From Leclercia sp. UBA7405 (GTDB lineage Bacteria > Pseudomonadota > Gammaproteobacteria > Enterobacterales > Enterobacteriaceae): 11,014 bases of DNA. A program made the translations under genes and the position numbers. The notes below the pieces were generated by a model. That model was not told the DNA's origin. It saw nothing but the letters and a program-made list of their open reading frames with translations, and did no database searches. The stretch spans positions 574 through 11,587 of the forward strand of contig DKMV01000317.1 in assembly GCA_002469605.1 (NCBI GenBank), given 5' to 3'. Shown one piece after another: positions 1 to 7,238 of the stretch (position 1 is the stretch's first letter; every line of letters begins with the position of its first letter).

Positions 1-146
1 ATGCGCAGCAGCGTCGACTTGCCGCAGCCGGAGGGCCCCACCATCACCATAAACTCGCCCTCGTTGATGGTGATGGTCAGCGGCTGGATCACCGCATTTT
101 TGCCGTCATACGATTTCGTCACGCTCTGTAAGGTTACGCCTGCCAT
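1..146 (-). CDS. ugpC: Glycerol-3-phosphate importer ATP-binding subunit, N-terminal part (runs off window)
   Basis: ABC-transporter ATPase of the sn-glycerol-3-phosphate (and glycerophosphodiester) importer; it acts on the cytoplasmic face and drives the UgpA/UgpE permease. Only the first 48 codons are present. They begin [19 protein letters not shown] and contain the complete Walker A motif GPSGCGKST at about residues 37-45, followed by LLRM. The N-terminus matches E. coli UgpC as I remember it (MAGLKLQAVTKSWDGK), which favours ugpC over malK or another sugar ATPase. The ATG follows the upstream stop codon directly (TAGATG), so translation is probably coupled to the preceding frame. That frame ends as UgpE does, which agrees with the ugpE-ugpC order, but the rest of ugpE, ugpA and ugpB is missing (see the chimeric frame). 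If transcribed, ugpC would be read from the promoter of the SMR genes. Confidence 0.9.
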   Translation of the reverse strand, partial: MAGVTLQSVTKSYDGKNAVIQPLTITINEGEFMVMVGPSGCGKSTLLR

Positions 147-1223
147 CTATTTCTCATTCTCCACCAGGCCACGCACAAACGCGCGCTGCATTACAAGAAC
201 CACCACAACCGGTGGGATCAGGGTTAATAACATCGCCGCCATCACTTCATTCCACTGCGTCGGGCCGCCGCTGCTTTTGATCATGCTTTTTACCCCCGCC
301 ACGGCGGTGCTCAGACTGGCATCATTGATAATCAGCAGCGGCCAGAGATACTGATCGACGCGGCCCAGGGAGATGCCGGTCTGGTTCTCTTCCAGCATAA
401 AAAGGGAGTGTACAAACCAGATGGCCTGAAGCGCCTCGTGGAAGGTGCGCGGCGGATGTTCGGGTACGCGGGCGCAGATAGCCGCAAGATGCAGCAGCTC
501 TTCACGGCGCTCGGGCGAGCCGGCAGCCTCTGCCAGCTGGTGAAGATACTGGCTGTAGCGCCGGGCGTAGGCCACCACGCCGTCGCAGGTGTGCAGCATG
601 GCGGTATAAAAGCAGAAGGCATCGTTGCCTTCGGGCGTCGCCGGGTCGAGTGCAGCAAGGTGTGCTGCCGCCTCGTCGCGAATCCCTTTTATCCCTTTGA
701 TAAGCAGGATGTTGTCATAGCCCGGGCAGGAGTCGCCGCCGCCGTTCTGGGTCTTGATAGTGACGTCGCAAATGCCATCGTCATGGCACCACTCCCACAG
801 CCCCAGGGTGGCAAGCTGCGTTTGTGCCATCTCATCCAGGGAGCGCCCCTCCCAGAAGGGAAACACCTCTTCCCGCAGCAGGCGCTTTGTCTCGTCGTCA
901 ATCTGATAGGGGTCCTGCGCCCGGTGCGGCAGGTTATCAAGCTCCTCAGCCACCCAGCGCCAGCTTATCTCGGGAGAGATCTCTCCCCCACGCGCGCCGC
1001 CCGCCGGGTGGCTGACGATCAGTTCATTTTCTGCAACGTACAAAGGGGCGTGCTCACAGGCCCGGCGAAAGGCCAGCGCCCGGAGCAGGCTGTTATTCAT
1101 CCCCGGGTTTTCCCGGTACACGGCGGTCACGTTACGCGCCCGGTGGGCCGAGATAAAGGGCTTTGCCCGTAAATAGGTATCGCGAAGCTGGGTCACCCGC
1201 GGTGAAAGGGCATCGGTATGCAT
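147..1223 (-). CDS. Chimeric frame: CutC-like glycyl radical enzyme N-terminus fused to UgpE C-terminus; probably non-functional
   Basis: A 358-residue open frame made of parts of two unrelated proteins. Residues 1-290 read as the N-terminal third of a pyruvate formate-lyase/choline trimethylamine-lyase type glycyl radical enzyme: [11 protein letters not shown] at 51-61, [11 protein letters not shown] at 86-96, [13 protein letters not shown] at 119-131, [12 protein letters not shown] at 159-170, and [15 protein letters not shown] at 278-292. Residues 298-358 read as the C-terminus of the permease UgpE, including the last membrane helix ([20 protein letters not shown]) and the ending [19 protein letters not shown] (291-297) suits both. 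Such lyases are usually about 800 residues long; the catalytic Cys-x-Glu and the C-terminal radical Gly are absent, and the UgpE part lacks the loop that contacts the ATPase. I chose the ATG at 1223 because AGGAG lies 8 bases before it; an upstream in-frame ATG at 1247 lies inside the SMR gene. The lyase part is closest to CutC, but the Tyr eight residues before Asp164 in CutC is Ile156 here, so its substrate is uncertain. Confidence 0.85.
   Translation of the reverse strand: MHTDALSPRVTQLRDTYLRAKPFISAHRARNVTAVYRENPGMNNSLLRALAFRRACEHAPLYVAENELIVSHPAGGARGGEISPEISWRWVAEELDNLPHRAQDPYQIDDETKRLLREEVFPFWEGRSLDEMAQTQLATLGLWEWCHDDGICDVTIKTQNGGGDSCPGYDNILLIKGIKGIRDEAAAHLAALDPATPEGNDAFCFYTAMLHTCDGVVAYARRYSQYLHQLAEAAGSPERREELLHLAAICARVPEHPPRTFHEALQAIWFVHSLFMLEENQTGISLGRVDQYLWPLLIINDASLSTAVAGVKSMIKSSGGPTQWNEVMAAMLLTLIPPVVVVLVMQRAFVRGLVENEK
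333..353 (-). other. Junction of the two gene halves at a shared QYLWPLL-coding segment
   Basis: This 21-base segment encodes QYLWPLL. Upstream, the frame is an unbroken glycyl radical enzyme up to GRVD, and this family normally continues GRVDQY followed by an aromatic residue and Pro. Downstream it is an unbroken UgpE, where E. coli UgpE reads [11 protein letters not shown]. The join is in frame with no extra or missing base, as expected for recombination, template switching or mis-assembly at a short identical stretch. The parental genes are not in the window, so the real length of identity cannot be measured here; CAG-TAT for Gln-Tyr may be all that is shared. Confidence 0.75.
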
Positions 1224-1236
1224 TTTGCCTCTCCTG

Positions 1237-1560
1237 TTAAAACGCAATCACAATCAGCCCGGCCACGATGCAGCAGATCCCCAGTTTTTCGAGGGCGCTG
1301 GTGCGCAGCGGGTAAAAGATGCTACTTACAAGCGTGATCATTACAATGCCCATCCCGGACCAGATGGCGTAAGCCACCACAGGTGAGATCCAGCCCATTA
1401 ACATTGACAGGGCATAGAATGAGATGGCGTAACAGGCCAGGCATACTATAGCGAGCGAGGTTATTTTAAAGTTATTCGTTTTAGGTAATAACAGCGTGGC
1501 GATAACTTCCATAGAGACGGAAATAAAAAGCCAACATAAATAGCTTAAAATGTTAAACAT
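1237..1560 (-). CDS. Small multidrug resistance (SMR/EmrE-family) transporter, second of a pair
   Basis: A 107-residue inner-membrane protein with four hydrophobic helices, the usual SMR size and topology. SMR proteins exchange protons for cations, often quaternary ammonium compounds, and work as dimers. The key residues are visible: membrane Glu18 (in SMEVIA, equal to EmrE Glu14), Tyr44 (EmrE Tyr40) and Trp67 in the signature [12 protein letters not shown] (EmrE Trp63), with the same spacing as EmrE. It ends 13 bases before the glycyl radical frame and starts 13 bases after the stop of the other SMR gene, so the three are probably one operon. No clear Shine-Dalgarno sequence precedes its ATG (the bases just before read ATCACCTCAT), so translation may depend on the upstream gene. 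The paired, non-identical arrangement suggests a heterodimer. Given the neighbouring CutC-like lyase, choline or a related amine is a plausible substrate; this is inference. Confidence 0.88.
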   Translation of the reverse strand: MFNILSYLCWLFISVSMEVIATLLLPKTNNFKITSLAIVCLACYAISFYALSMLMGWISPVVAYAIWSGMGIVMITLVSSIFYPLRTSALEKLGICCIVAGLIVIAF

Positions 1561-1573
1561 ATGAGGTGATATT

Positions 1574-1912
1574 TTATTTATTTTGTTTAATGGCGAGATT
1601 AAGAATTAACGTGCCGGTAATTACCATGCTCAGTCCGATAACCGTCTCATGGGACATAAGAAAGTCAAAGTAGCGCCCCTGAATAAATGTAATGCTGAGT
1701 ATTCCCACCGCAGACCAGATGGCGTAGGCCACGCCAATATGGATCCGGCGCAGCGCCAGCGATAAACAGTAATAGCTCAGGCCATAGAAAATTAGCGCCG
1801 TCATGCCAATGACCGGTCGTTGAAAACTATTCGAAAGCGATAATAAAGTCGTGGCGATAACTTCAATGGTAACCGCGGCAATTAACGCGGCTACGCATTT
1901 AGATAACGTCAT
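1574..1912 (-). CDS. Small multidrug resistance (SMR/EmrE-family) transporter, first of a pair
   Basis: A 112-residue, four-helix inner-membrane protein of the SMR family. The proton/substrate-binding Glu17 lies in TIEVIATTLL, Tyr43 and Trp66 (in VAYAIWSAVGI) have the spacing seen in EmrE, and the C-terminus ends with charged, soluble residues (IKQNK). The start is well placed: TGAGGTG lies about 5 bases before the ATG. It is the first gene of a leftward set with the second SMR gene and the glycyl radical frame. Codon and base use are visibly richer in A+T than in the neighbouring phzF-like and bet genes, which may mean transfer. The 105 bases upstream (1913-2017) are very A+T-rich and contain the perfect palindrome AATAATATTATT (1966-1977); I could not pick a convincing promoter there, so read-through from the phzF-like gene is possible. 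Pairs of SMR genes are reported in choline trimethylamine-lyase clusters, which fits the gene downstream. Confidence 0.9.
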   Translation of the reverse strand: MTLSKCVAALIAAVTIEVIATTLLSLSNSFQRPVIGMTALIFYGLSYYCLSLALRRIHIGVAYAIWSAVGILSITFIQGRYFDFLMSHETVIGLSMVITGTLILNLAIKQNK

Positions 1913-2017
1913 TTTTCACCTCAGGAAAAAGGGCGGAGCGGTTGTTCAATAAATAGCAAAATAGAAATAATATTATTGCAGCAGTAGTTCTGGATTAAAA
2001 TAACCTCTTATTGGTAA

Positions 2018-2818
2018 TTATAAAATAAGCACGCCTTCTATTACCCGATATGCTTCGCCAGAAAGCGCGACGCGATCGTTATCTTTCATTTCGCAAATAA
2101 GCTCCCCTTTACGGCTGCCGCCCTGCTGGGCATGTAACCGCGTCTTCCCCAGTTTCTCGCTCCACAGCGGAGCCAGGAAAGTATGGGCAGAGCCGGTAAC
2201 CGGATCTTCGTTTACGCCCACCTGCGGGCCGAACCAGCGGGAGCGAAAATCAAAGGTGCGCGAGGGGGCGGTCACCACCACGCCGCGCACGTCGAACGTT
2301 GCCAGGGCGGTAAAATCAGGCGTGATACCGTCAAGCTGGGCTTCATCGTCCAGCACCACGATAAGATCGGACGCCTGCCAGAATTCACAGGCTCCCTGCT
2401 CAATGCCAAGCGCCGACAGCAGCCCCTGCGGGGCGGCTATGCGGGACGGTTTAACCCGCGGGAAGTCGAGGGTAAAGGTGCCTATATCGGCGGTCACGGT
2501 CAGTTCGCCGCTGCGGGTAAAAAAGCGCAGGCGTTCGCCGTTTTCACCGCCCAATAGCACGCTTGCGGCGGCGAGAGTGGCGTGGCCGCAGAGATCCACC
2601 TCCGTTGCCGGGGTAAACCAGCGCAGCGCAAATCCCTCGTCCTGTTTCACCACAAAGGCGGTTTCCGACAGGTTATTTTCCGTGGCAATGCGCTGAAGCA
2701 GCGCATCTTCCGGCCATGCCTCCAGCAGGCAAACGGCGGCGGGATTGCCCGTAAAAGGCCCGGTAGAGAAGGCGTCAACCTGGTAAAACGGAATGCGTTG
2801 TGAACCGTTAATTTTCAC
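2018..2818 (-). CDS. PhzF-family isomerase-like protein
   Basis: A 266-residue cytoplasmic protein of the PhzF/diaminopimelate-epimerase-like fold. Visible family marks: YQVDAFSTGPFTGNPAAV near the N-terminus, NLSETAF containing the Glu that acts as the general acid/base in PhzF, FTPATEVDLCGHATLAAA, and EDPVTGSAHTFLAPLW in the second half-domain. These are the usual places where the two pseudo-symmetric halves close over the substrate. Members range from the phenazine enzyme PhzF to many proteins of unknown substrate (such as E. coli YddE); nothing here points to phenazine genes, so only the family is assigned. The start is GTG: GAGGT lies 5 bases before it, and no ATG lies near. It overlaps the end of the upstream regulator gene by 11 bases, so the two are translated together and the regulator probably senses the substrate or product. 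Confidence 0.88.
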   Translation of the reverse strand: MKINGSQRIPFYQVDAFSTGPFTGNPAAVCLLEAWPEDALLQRIATENNLSETAFVVKQDEGFALRWFTPATEVDLCGHATLAAASVLLGGENGERLRFFTRSGELTVTADIGTFTLDFPRVKPSRIAAPQGLLSALGIEQGACEFWQASDLIVVLDDEAQLDGITPDFTALATFDVRGVVVTAPSRTFDFRSRWFGPQVGVNEDPVTGSAHTFLAPLWSEKLGKTRLHAQQGGSRKGELICEMKDNDRVALSGEAYRVIEGVLIL

Positions 2819-3476
2819 TTATTACCTCGAGGTCGTTATAAACCGTATAGCGCGTTACGCCCAGCGCCTGGGCGGCATGTTGTACGCCGCCCCGCATCTT
2901 GAAAATACCTTTTGCCTGCATTTCAGCGACGATTTTCAACCGCTGCGCTTTCTGTATTTTCTTGCCGGAGACCGAATGTTTTTCAATGAGCTCCTGAATC
3001 GACTGCTCAATCAGCCCACCCAGATTCGTCTCCGCACCTTCAGCGTCAGCCGGCGCAGTGGCTATTATCGCGTCGAGACTTTTGCGTAGTTGCTCATACG
3101 GCGAGGTATCGACATTGATACAGAAAGCGATCAACGGCTGACCATCATCAGCATAGTAGAGGGTAGAGGCGCTAATCAGCACCTTCCCCGATGCGGTCAC
3201 CGTTTTGTAGTCTTTTAACGTCCTCGGCTTACCGTCTTTGCTTTTATTGAGCACCAGGGCAAATCCTTTATCCCTTTCCGGGCCGGACAGCAGATGATCG
3301 CCCGTGCCACGCCCGCTGACGTGCCCATTGATAATTTTTACAATCGAGCTATCCGGGGTGGTGAGATCGTGTAAAACAACCTCCTGGTTTGCCGATAAGG
3401 TGCCCGCCATCGCCTCCATGGCCGCCTCGAGCGGCCCGGAAATCAGTTCAATCTGCTGCCTGTAGTCTGATTTCAT
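2808..3476 (-). CDS. YheO-like transcriptional regulator (PAS-like domain plus C-terminal HTH)
   Basis: A 222-residue DNA-binding regulator. Residues about 8-120 form the YheO/PAS_6-type sensor domain (LEAAMEAMAGTLSANQEVVLHDL, IINGHVSGRGTGDHLL, ISASTLYYADDGQPLIAFCINVD). The C-terminal ~60 residues carry the DauR/YheO-type helix-turn-helix (KAQRLKIVAEMQAKGIF, then HAAQALGVTRYTVYNDLEVI). Relatives include YheO and the D-arginine utilisation repressor DauR. The ATG follows AAGGA at 7 bases. It is the first gene of a two-gene unit with the phzF-like gene, the two coding ends overlapping by 11 bases. A near-consensus promoter and an inverted repeat lie in the 190 bases upstream, so it may control itself and perhaps the divergent lipoprotein gene. 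The ligand is not evident from sequence; an amino acid or related metabolite is a guess from DauR and from the epimerase-like partner. Confidence 0.87.
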   Translation of the reverse strand: MKSDYRQQIELISGPLEAAMEAMAGTLSANQEVVLHDLTTPDSSIVKIINGHVSGRGTGDHLLSGPERDKGFALVLNKSKDGKPRTLKDYKTVTASGKVLISASTLYYADDGQPLIAFCINVDTSPYEQLRKSLDAIIATAPADAEGAETNLGGLIEQSIQELIEKHSVSGKKIQKAQRLKIVAEMQAKGIFKMRGGVQHAAQALGVTRYTVYNDLEVISEN

Positions 3477-3547
3477 CGTTAATCCTTCGTCTGCATCGTT
3501 ATCAGTTACCGGGGCGTCACTCTACCATGGCGGGGCCGACGGGCTTA

Positions 3548-3570
3548 AATTATACGCATGATGTGTAATT
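3548..3570. promoter_or_regulatory. Inverted repeat, candidate operator for the YheO-like regulator
   Basis: Arms AATTATAC (3548-3555) and GTGTAATT (3563-3570) match in 7 of 8 pairs around a 7-base spacer. The left arm contains the -10 element of the leftward promoter, so a protein bound here would block transcription of the regulator and phzF-like genes. That the YheO-like protein itself binds is inference from position. Confidence 0.45.
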
Positions 3571-3578
3571 ATCAACAA
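3549..3578 (-). promoter_or_regulatory. Promoter of the yheO-like/phzF-like unit
   Basis: On the minus strand a perfect -10 TATAAT (3549-3554) follows a -35-like TTGTTG (3573-3578) at 18 bases. Transcription would start near 3542 and leave a leader of about 65 bases before the ATG at 3476. Confidence 0.55.
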
Positions 3579-3668
3579 AAAGTTGAATTTATCGGCCAGG
3601 CGACGTACCTTTTGCCGCTATAAGGGCAGGCGCTCATTCCGGGCGTCTCTGTAGGTAGTGGAAAAACA

Positions 3669-4025
3669 ATGAAATTTATTGGCATTATCCTGGCCGCCTC
3701 TCTGCTGGTGGCGTGCGGCCTGATCCGCCCCTTCGGCGATGCAACGGTATATGAGCCTTATTCGGTGTCGGCGCGACCGGGAGTGGTCTGGCGGTATGAG
3801 TGCATGCGAGACGTGCTGGAGGCCCGCGGCTACGACGTGGAGAGCATTTTCCCGGAGCAGGATAGCCCCAACTTTTTTGATATCTCGCGGGACGGGCAGC
3901 GAATTGCGCGGGTGGATATGAGCGGTGGCAAAGGGGACAGAACCACTGCTATTACGTTAATTGCCGGATCGAAAGCGGTTAACGAGGCGCTCGGAAGGCT
4001 TATCGCGCCTTGCCTGCAACGATAA
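3669..4025 (+). CDS. Small lipoprotein of unknown function
   Basis: A 118-residue exported lipoprotein that I do not recognise. Residues 1-15 form a short signal peptide (MKFIGIILAASLLVA) and Cys16 completes a lipobox (LVAC); Gly17 at position +2 gives no inner-membrane retention signal, so the outer membrane is the likely home. The mature part is about 100 residues, soluble, with two more cysteines (Cys45 and Cys115) that could form a disulfide. It has an aromatic/charged stretch (VVWRYECMRDVLEARGYDV) and a glycine-rich turn (DMSGGKGDRT). GTGGA lies 6 bases before the ATG, a weak but acceptable ribosome site. It stands alone on the plus strand, divergent from the regulator and convergent with betA, and is followed by a strong hairpin. 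No clear promoter was found; TATAAG at 3619-3624 could be a -10 element but lacks a good -35. Confidence 0.75.
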   Translation: MKFIGIILAASLLVACGLIRPFGDATVYEPYSVSARPGVVWRYECMRDVLEARGYDVESIFPEQDSPNFFDISRDGQRIARVDMSGGKGDRTTAITLIAGSKAVNEALGRLIAPCLQR

Positions 4026-4039
4026 GTCGCACGCGGTTT

Positions 4040-4066
4040 CTCCCCCCATCCGCTGGATAGGGGGAG
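4040..4066. terminator. Hairpin between convergent lipoprotein gene and betA
   Basis: Stem CTCCCCCCATCC / GGATAGGGGGAG pairs at 11 of 12 positions around a 3-base loop (GCT). It sits between two convergent genes, so it may end transcription from both sides. Neither strand has a run of T after the stem, so it may instead be one of the short intergenic palindromes common in enterobacteria. Confidence 0.45.
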
Positions 4067-4074
4067 AGGTGCCC

Positions 4075-5739
4075 TTAGAGGCGAACCGGTGCCCCGTTCG
4101 CCACATAATAGGCGGCCGTGCTTTTCGCCAGCGGCTCGCGCCCGCGAATGGCGTCGGCAATCTTCTCGCCAATCATGATGGTGGTGGCGTTCAGGTTGCC
4201 GGTGACGATCTGCGGCATGATAGAGGCATCCACCACGCGCAGCCCCTCCAGCCCGTGGACGCGGCATTCGCCGTCCACCACTGCCATCTCGTCGACGCCC
4301 ATCTTGCAGGTGCCGCACGGGTGGAAGGCGGTTTCGGCATGGTTACGCACGAACTCGTCCAGCTGCTCGTCGGTCTGGCACTCCGCCCCCGGGCTTATCT
4401 CCCGGCCGCGGTATTTATCCAGCGCCGGCTGGTGCATGATCTCGCGGGTGATGCGGATGGCGTCGCGGAACTCCTGCCAGTCCTGCTCGTGGGACATATA
4501 GTTAAACAGAATTGCCGGATGCTGGTGCGGATCGCGGGATTTGATGCGCACGTGGCCGCGGCTCGGCGAGCGCATGGAGCCGACGTGACACTGGAATCCG
4601 TGCTCTTTTACCGCGTTGGAGCCGTTGTAGTTAATCGCCACCGGCAGGAAGTGGTACTGAATGTTCGGCCACTCAAATTCTTCCCGGCTGCGGATAAACC
4701 CGCCCCCTTCGAAGTGGTTGCTGGCCCCCACGCCGGTGCCGCCAAACAGCCACTCGGCGCCAATCTTCGGCTGGTTCCACCACTGCAGGGCAGGGTAGAG
4801 GGAGACCGGCTCTTTGCACTCGTACTGGAGATACATCTCCAGGTGATCCTGTAGGTTCTCCCCCACGCCGGGCAGATCGTGCACCAGCGGGATATCGAAC
4901 TGCTTCAGCAGCTCGGCGCTGCCCACGCCGGAGCGCTGCAGGATCTGCGGCGAGGCGATAGCCCCCGCGCAGAGCAAAACTTCCTTGTTGGCGGTCGCCT
5001 TCGACGGGATGCTGCTCTCGCCCTCCAGCCACTCCACGCCCACCGCGCGCTTGCCGTCAAAAATAATGTGATCGGTCATGGCGTGGGTGCGGATGGTCAG
5101 ATTCGGACGCTGTTTTGCCTGATCCAGATAGCCGCGCGCGGTACTGGCGCGTCGGCCCTGCGGCGTCACCGTCCGGTCCATCGGGCCGAAGCCCTCCTGC
5201 TGGTAGCCGTTGAGATCGTCCGTGCGCGGATAGCCCGCCTGCACGCCCGCCTCAATCATCGCCTCAAACAGCGGATTCACGCCCGGTTTAGAGGTGGTGA
5301 CGCTCACCGGGCCGTTACTGCCGTGGTAGTCGTTAGCCCCCACGTCGCGGCTCTCGGCCTTGCGGTAGTAGGGCAGGCAGTTGAGATAACTCCAGTGCTC
5401 AAGGCCCGGTACTTTCGCCCAGTTATCGAGATCCAGGGCGTTGCCGCGCACGTAGCACATGCCGTTGATGAGCGACGAGCCGCCCAGCCCTTTGCCGCGT
5501 CCGCACTCCATGCGGCGGTTGTTCATGTGTGGCTCAGGCTCTGTCTCATAAGCCCAGTTATAGCGCTTGCCCTGCAGCGGATACGCCAGCGCGGCGGGCA
5601 TCTGGGTGCGGAAGTCAAGGCGGTAATCCGGCCCGCCTGCCTCAAGCAGCAGAACGGTGGTATTCGCATCTTCCGTCAGTCGTGTTGCCAGTACGTTGCC
5701 GGCAGAGCCGGCACCAATAATGATGTAGTCAAATTGCAA
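4075..5739 (-). CDS. betA: Choline dehydrogenase
   Basis: Membrane-associated FAD enzyme that oxidises choline to betaine aldehyde (and can carry this on to glycine betaine) in osmoprotectant synthesis. The 554 residues compare with about 556 in E. coli, and similarity runs end to end. A GMC-oxidoreductase layout is visible: FAD-binding GAGSAG at residues 9-14, the GMC signature [20 protein letters not shown] near residues 85-105, a second signature around [15 protein letters not shown], and the C-terminal HPCGTCKMG and [15 protein letters not shown] segments that carry the active-site region. The start is TTG at 5739, giving (M)[13 protein letters not shown] as in E. coli; GGGAGG lies 5 bases before it, whereas the longer frame to 5784 runs into betB. 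It is the last gene of betIBA, 13 bases after betB. Confidence 0.97.
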   Translation of the reverse strand: MQFDYIIIGAGSAGNVLATRLTEDANTTVLLLEAGGPDYRLDFRTQMPAALAYPLQGKRYNWAYETEPEPHMNNRRMECGRGKGLGGSSLINGMCYVRGNALDLDNWAKVPGLEHWSYLNCLPYYRKAESRDVGANDYHGSNGPVSVTTSKPGVNPLFEAMIEAGVQAGYPRTDDLNGYQQEGFGPMDRTVTPQGRRASTARGYLDQAKQRPNLTIRTHAMTDHIIFDGKRAVGVEWLEGESSIPSKATANKEVLLCAGAIASPQILQRSGVGSAELLKQFDIPLVHDLPGVGENLQDHLEMYLQYECKEPVSLYPALQWWNQPKIGAEWLFGGTGVGASNHFEGGGFIRSREEFEWPNIQYHFLPVAINYNGSNAVKEHGFQCHVGSMRSPSRGHVRIKSRDPHQHPAILFNYMSHEQDWQEFRDAIRITREIMHQPALDKYRGREISPGAECQTDEQLDEFVRNHAETAFHPCGTCKMGVDEMAVVDGECRVHGLEGLRVVDASIMPQIVTGNLNATTIMIGEKIADAIRGREPLAKSTAAYYVANGAPVRL

Positions 5740-5750
5740 ATAAACCTCCC
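5737..5750 (-). promoter_or_regulatory. betA ribosome binding site with TTG start
   Basis: Minus strand reads GGGAGG, five bases (TTTAT), then TTG. This strong ribosome site decides for the TTG start; no ATG or GTG gives the family N-terminus. Confidence 0.8.
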
Positions 5751-5752
5751 GG

Positions 5753-7225
5753 TTAAAATATGGACTGGAATTTACCCATCTCAACCTGGATGGACTTCAC
5801 CTGGGTGTAGCTTTGCAGCGTCATCACGCCGTTCTCGCGGCCAATGCCGGAGTGTTTGTAGCCGCCTACCGGCATCTCTGCGGCGGATTCACCCCAGGTA
5901 TTGATCCAGCAGATGCCCGCTTCGAGCTGATGGATAGCGGCGTGGGCGCGGTTCAGATCGCGGGTGACGATGCCCGCCGCCAGGCCGTAGTCGGTGTCGT
6001 TGGCGCGGCGAATCACCTCTTCGTCGTTTTCATAGGTGAGGATGGACATCACCGGGCCGAAGATCTCTTCGCGCACGATGGTCATCTCGTCGGTGCAGTC
6101 GGTAAAGACGGTGGGGGCCACCCACGCGCCCTGGTCAAAGTCGTCGCCCTTCAGCACGTCGCCGCCGCAGAGCACGCGTGCCCCTTCTTCTTTGCCTTTG
6201 GCGATGTAGCGCAGCACGTTGTCCCGGTGCGGGAAGCTCACCAGCGGACCAAAGTTGGTCTGTTCATCGAACAGATCGCCCGCACGGATGCGGCCCACGC
6301 GCTCGACAATTTTCTGCTCAAATTCGGCTTTATACTTCGCAGGCACAAAGACGCGGGTGCCGTTGGTGCACACCTGGCCGGAGCTGAAGAAGTTGGCCAT
6401 CATGGCGATGTCGGCCGCCATATCAAGATCCGCGTCGTCGAAGACGATCAGCGGCGATTTGCCCCCCAGCTCCATGGTCACCTCTTTCAGGGAGGAGGCC
6501 GCCGCGTTGGCCATCACCTTTTTGCCGCTGGCAACGCCGCCGGTGAAGGAGACTTTTTCGATGCCGGAATGCTCGGTAAGGAACTGGCCGGTTTCGGCGC
6601 CCACGCCCGGCAGGACGTTAAACACGCCGTCCGGCAGGCCCGCTTCGGTGTAGATCTCCGCAAGCTTAAGGGCGGTGAGCGGCGTCACTTCGCTCGGCTT
6701 GAAGATCATCGCATTGCCCGCTGCCAGCGCCGGGGCCGATTTCCACAGGGCGATCTGGATCGGGTAGTTCCACGCGCCGATACCCGCCACCACGCCCAGC
6801 GGCTCCCGGCGGGTGTAGACGAAGGAGCTGTCGCGCAGGGGGATCTGGCTGCCTTCCAGCGCCGGGATCAGCCCCGCGTAGTACTCCAGCACGTCGGCGC
6901 CGGTGACGATATCGACGGTGGAGGTCTCAGAGAAGGCCTTACCGGTGTCGAGGGTCTCAAGCTTCGCCAGCTCGTCGTTGCGCTCGCGCAGGATGTCGAC
7001 CGCGCGGCGCAGAATGCGCGAGCGCTCCATTGCGGTCATTGCCGCCCAGATTTTCTGCCCACGCGTTGCGCTCTCGACGGCGCGATCCACGTCGTCTCGT
7101 CCGGCGGCCTGAACGGTCGCCAGAACCTCACCGTTGGCCGGGTTGATGGTCTCGAAGGTGCGACCGCTGGTGGCCGATGTATAACCACCATTGATATAAA
7201 GCTGCTGTTCTGCCATTCGGGACAT
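5753..7225 (-). CDS. betB: Betaine aldehyde dehydrogenase
   Basis: Cytoplasmic NAD(P)-dependent aldehyde dehydrogenase that converts betaine aldehyde to glycine betaine, the second step of the choline-glycine betaine pathway. The 490 residues equal the E. coli length, and the sequence is nearly the same throughout, including the N-terminus [20 protein letters not shown]. Catalytic Cys286 lies in [13 protein letters not shown] and the general base Glu252 in [10 protein letters not shown]; the cofactor-binding region includes [20 protein letters not shown] and [10 protein letters not shown] (about 227-236). The C-terminus carries [21 protein letters not shown] lies 5-6 bases before the ATG. It is the middle gene of betIBA, 13 bases from each neighbour, and is under BetI control from the shared betT-betI region. 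Confidence 0.98.
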   Translation of the reverse strand: MSRMAEQQLYINGGYTSATSGRTFETINPANGEVLATVQAAGRDDVDRAVESATRGQKIWAAMTAMERSRILRRAVDILRERNDELAKLETLDTGKAFSETSTVDIVTGADVLEYYAGLIPALEGSQIPLRDSSFVYTRREPLGVVAGIGAWNYPIQIALWKSAPALAAGNAMIFKPSEVTPLTALKLAEIYTEAGLPDGVFNVLPGVGAETGQFLTEHSGIEKVSFTGGVASGKKVMANAAASSLKEVTMELGGKSPLIVFDDADLDMAADIAMMANFFSSGQVCTNGTRVFVPAKYKAEFEQKIVERVGRIRAGDLFDEQTNFGPLVSFPHRDNVLRYIAKGKEEGARVLCGGDVLKGDDFDQGAWVAPTVFTDCTDEMTIVREEIFGPVMSILTYENDEEVIRRANDTDYGLAAGIVTRDLNRAHAAIHQLEAGICWINTWGESAAEMPVGGYKHSGIGRENGVMTLQSYTQVKSIQVEMGKFQSIF

Positions 7226-7238
7226 AAATTCTCCTCGG

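Noticed and set aside
1..354. Plus-strand open frame of 117 residues at the left edge
   Set aside because: It is the reverse of ugpC and the UgpE end, which match known proteins on the minus strand.
1224..1247. Upstream ATG at 1247 for the chimeric frame (eight more residues)
   Set aside because: It lies inside the end of the SMR gene; the ATG at 1223 has AGGAG at proper spacing and gives the expected N-terminus.
1966..1977. Palindrome AATAATATTATT upstream of the SMR pair
   Set aside because: Perfect but short and of low complexity in an A+T-rich stretch; chance is a sufficient explanation.
1985..2017. Possible terminator after the phzF-like gene (AATAA, GAGG loop, TTATT, then TTTAA)
   Set aside because: A five-pair A-T stem is too weak to support a call.
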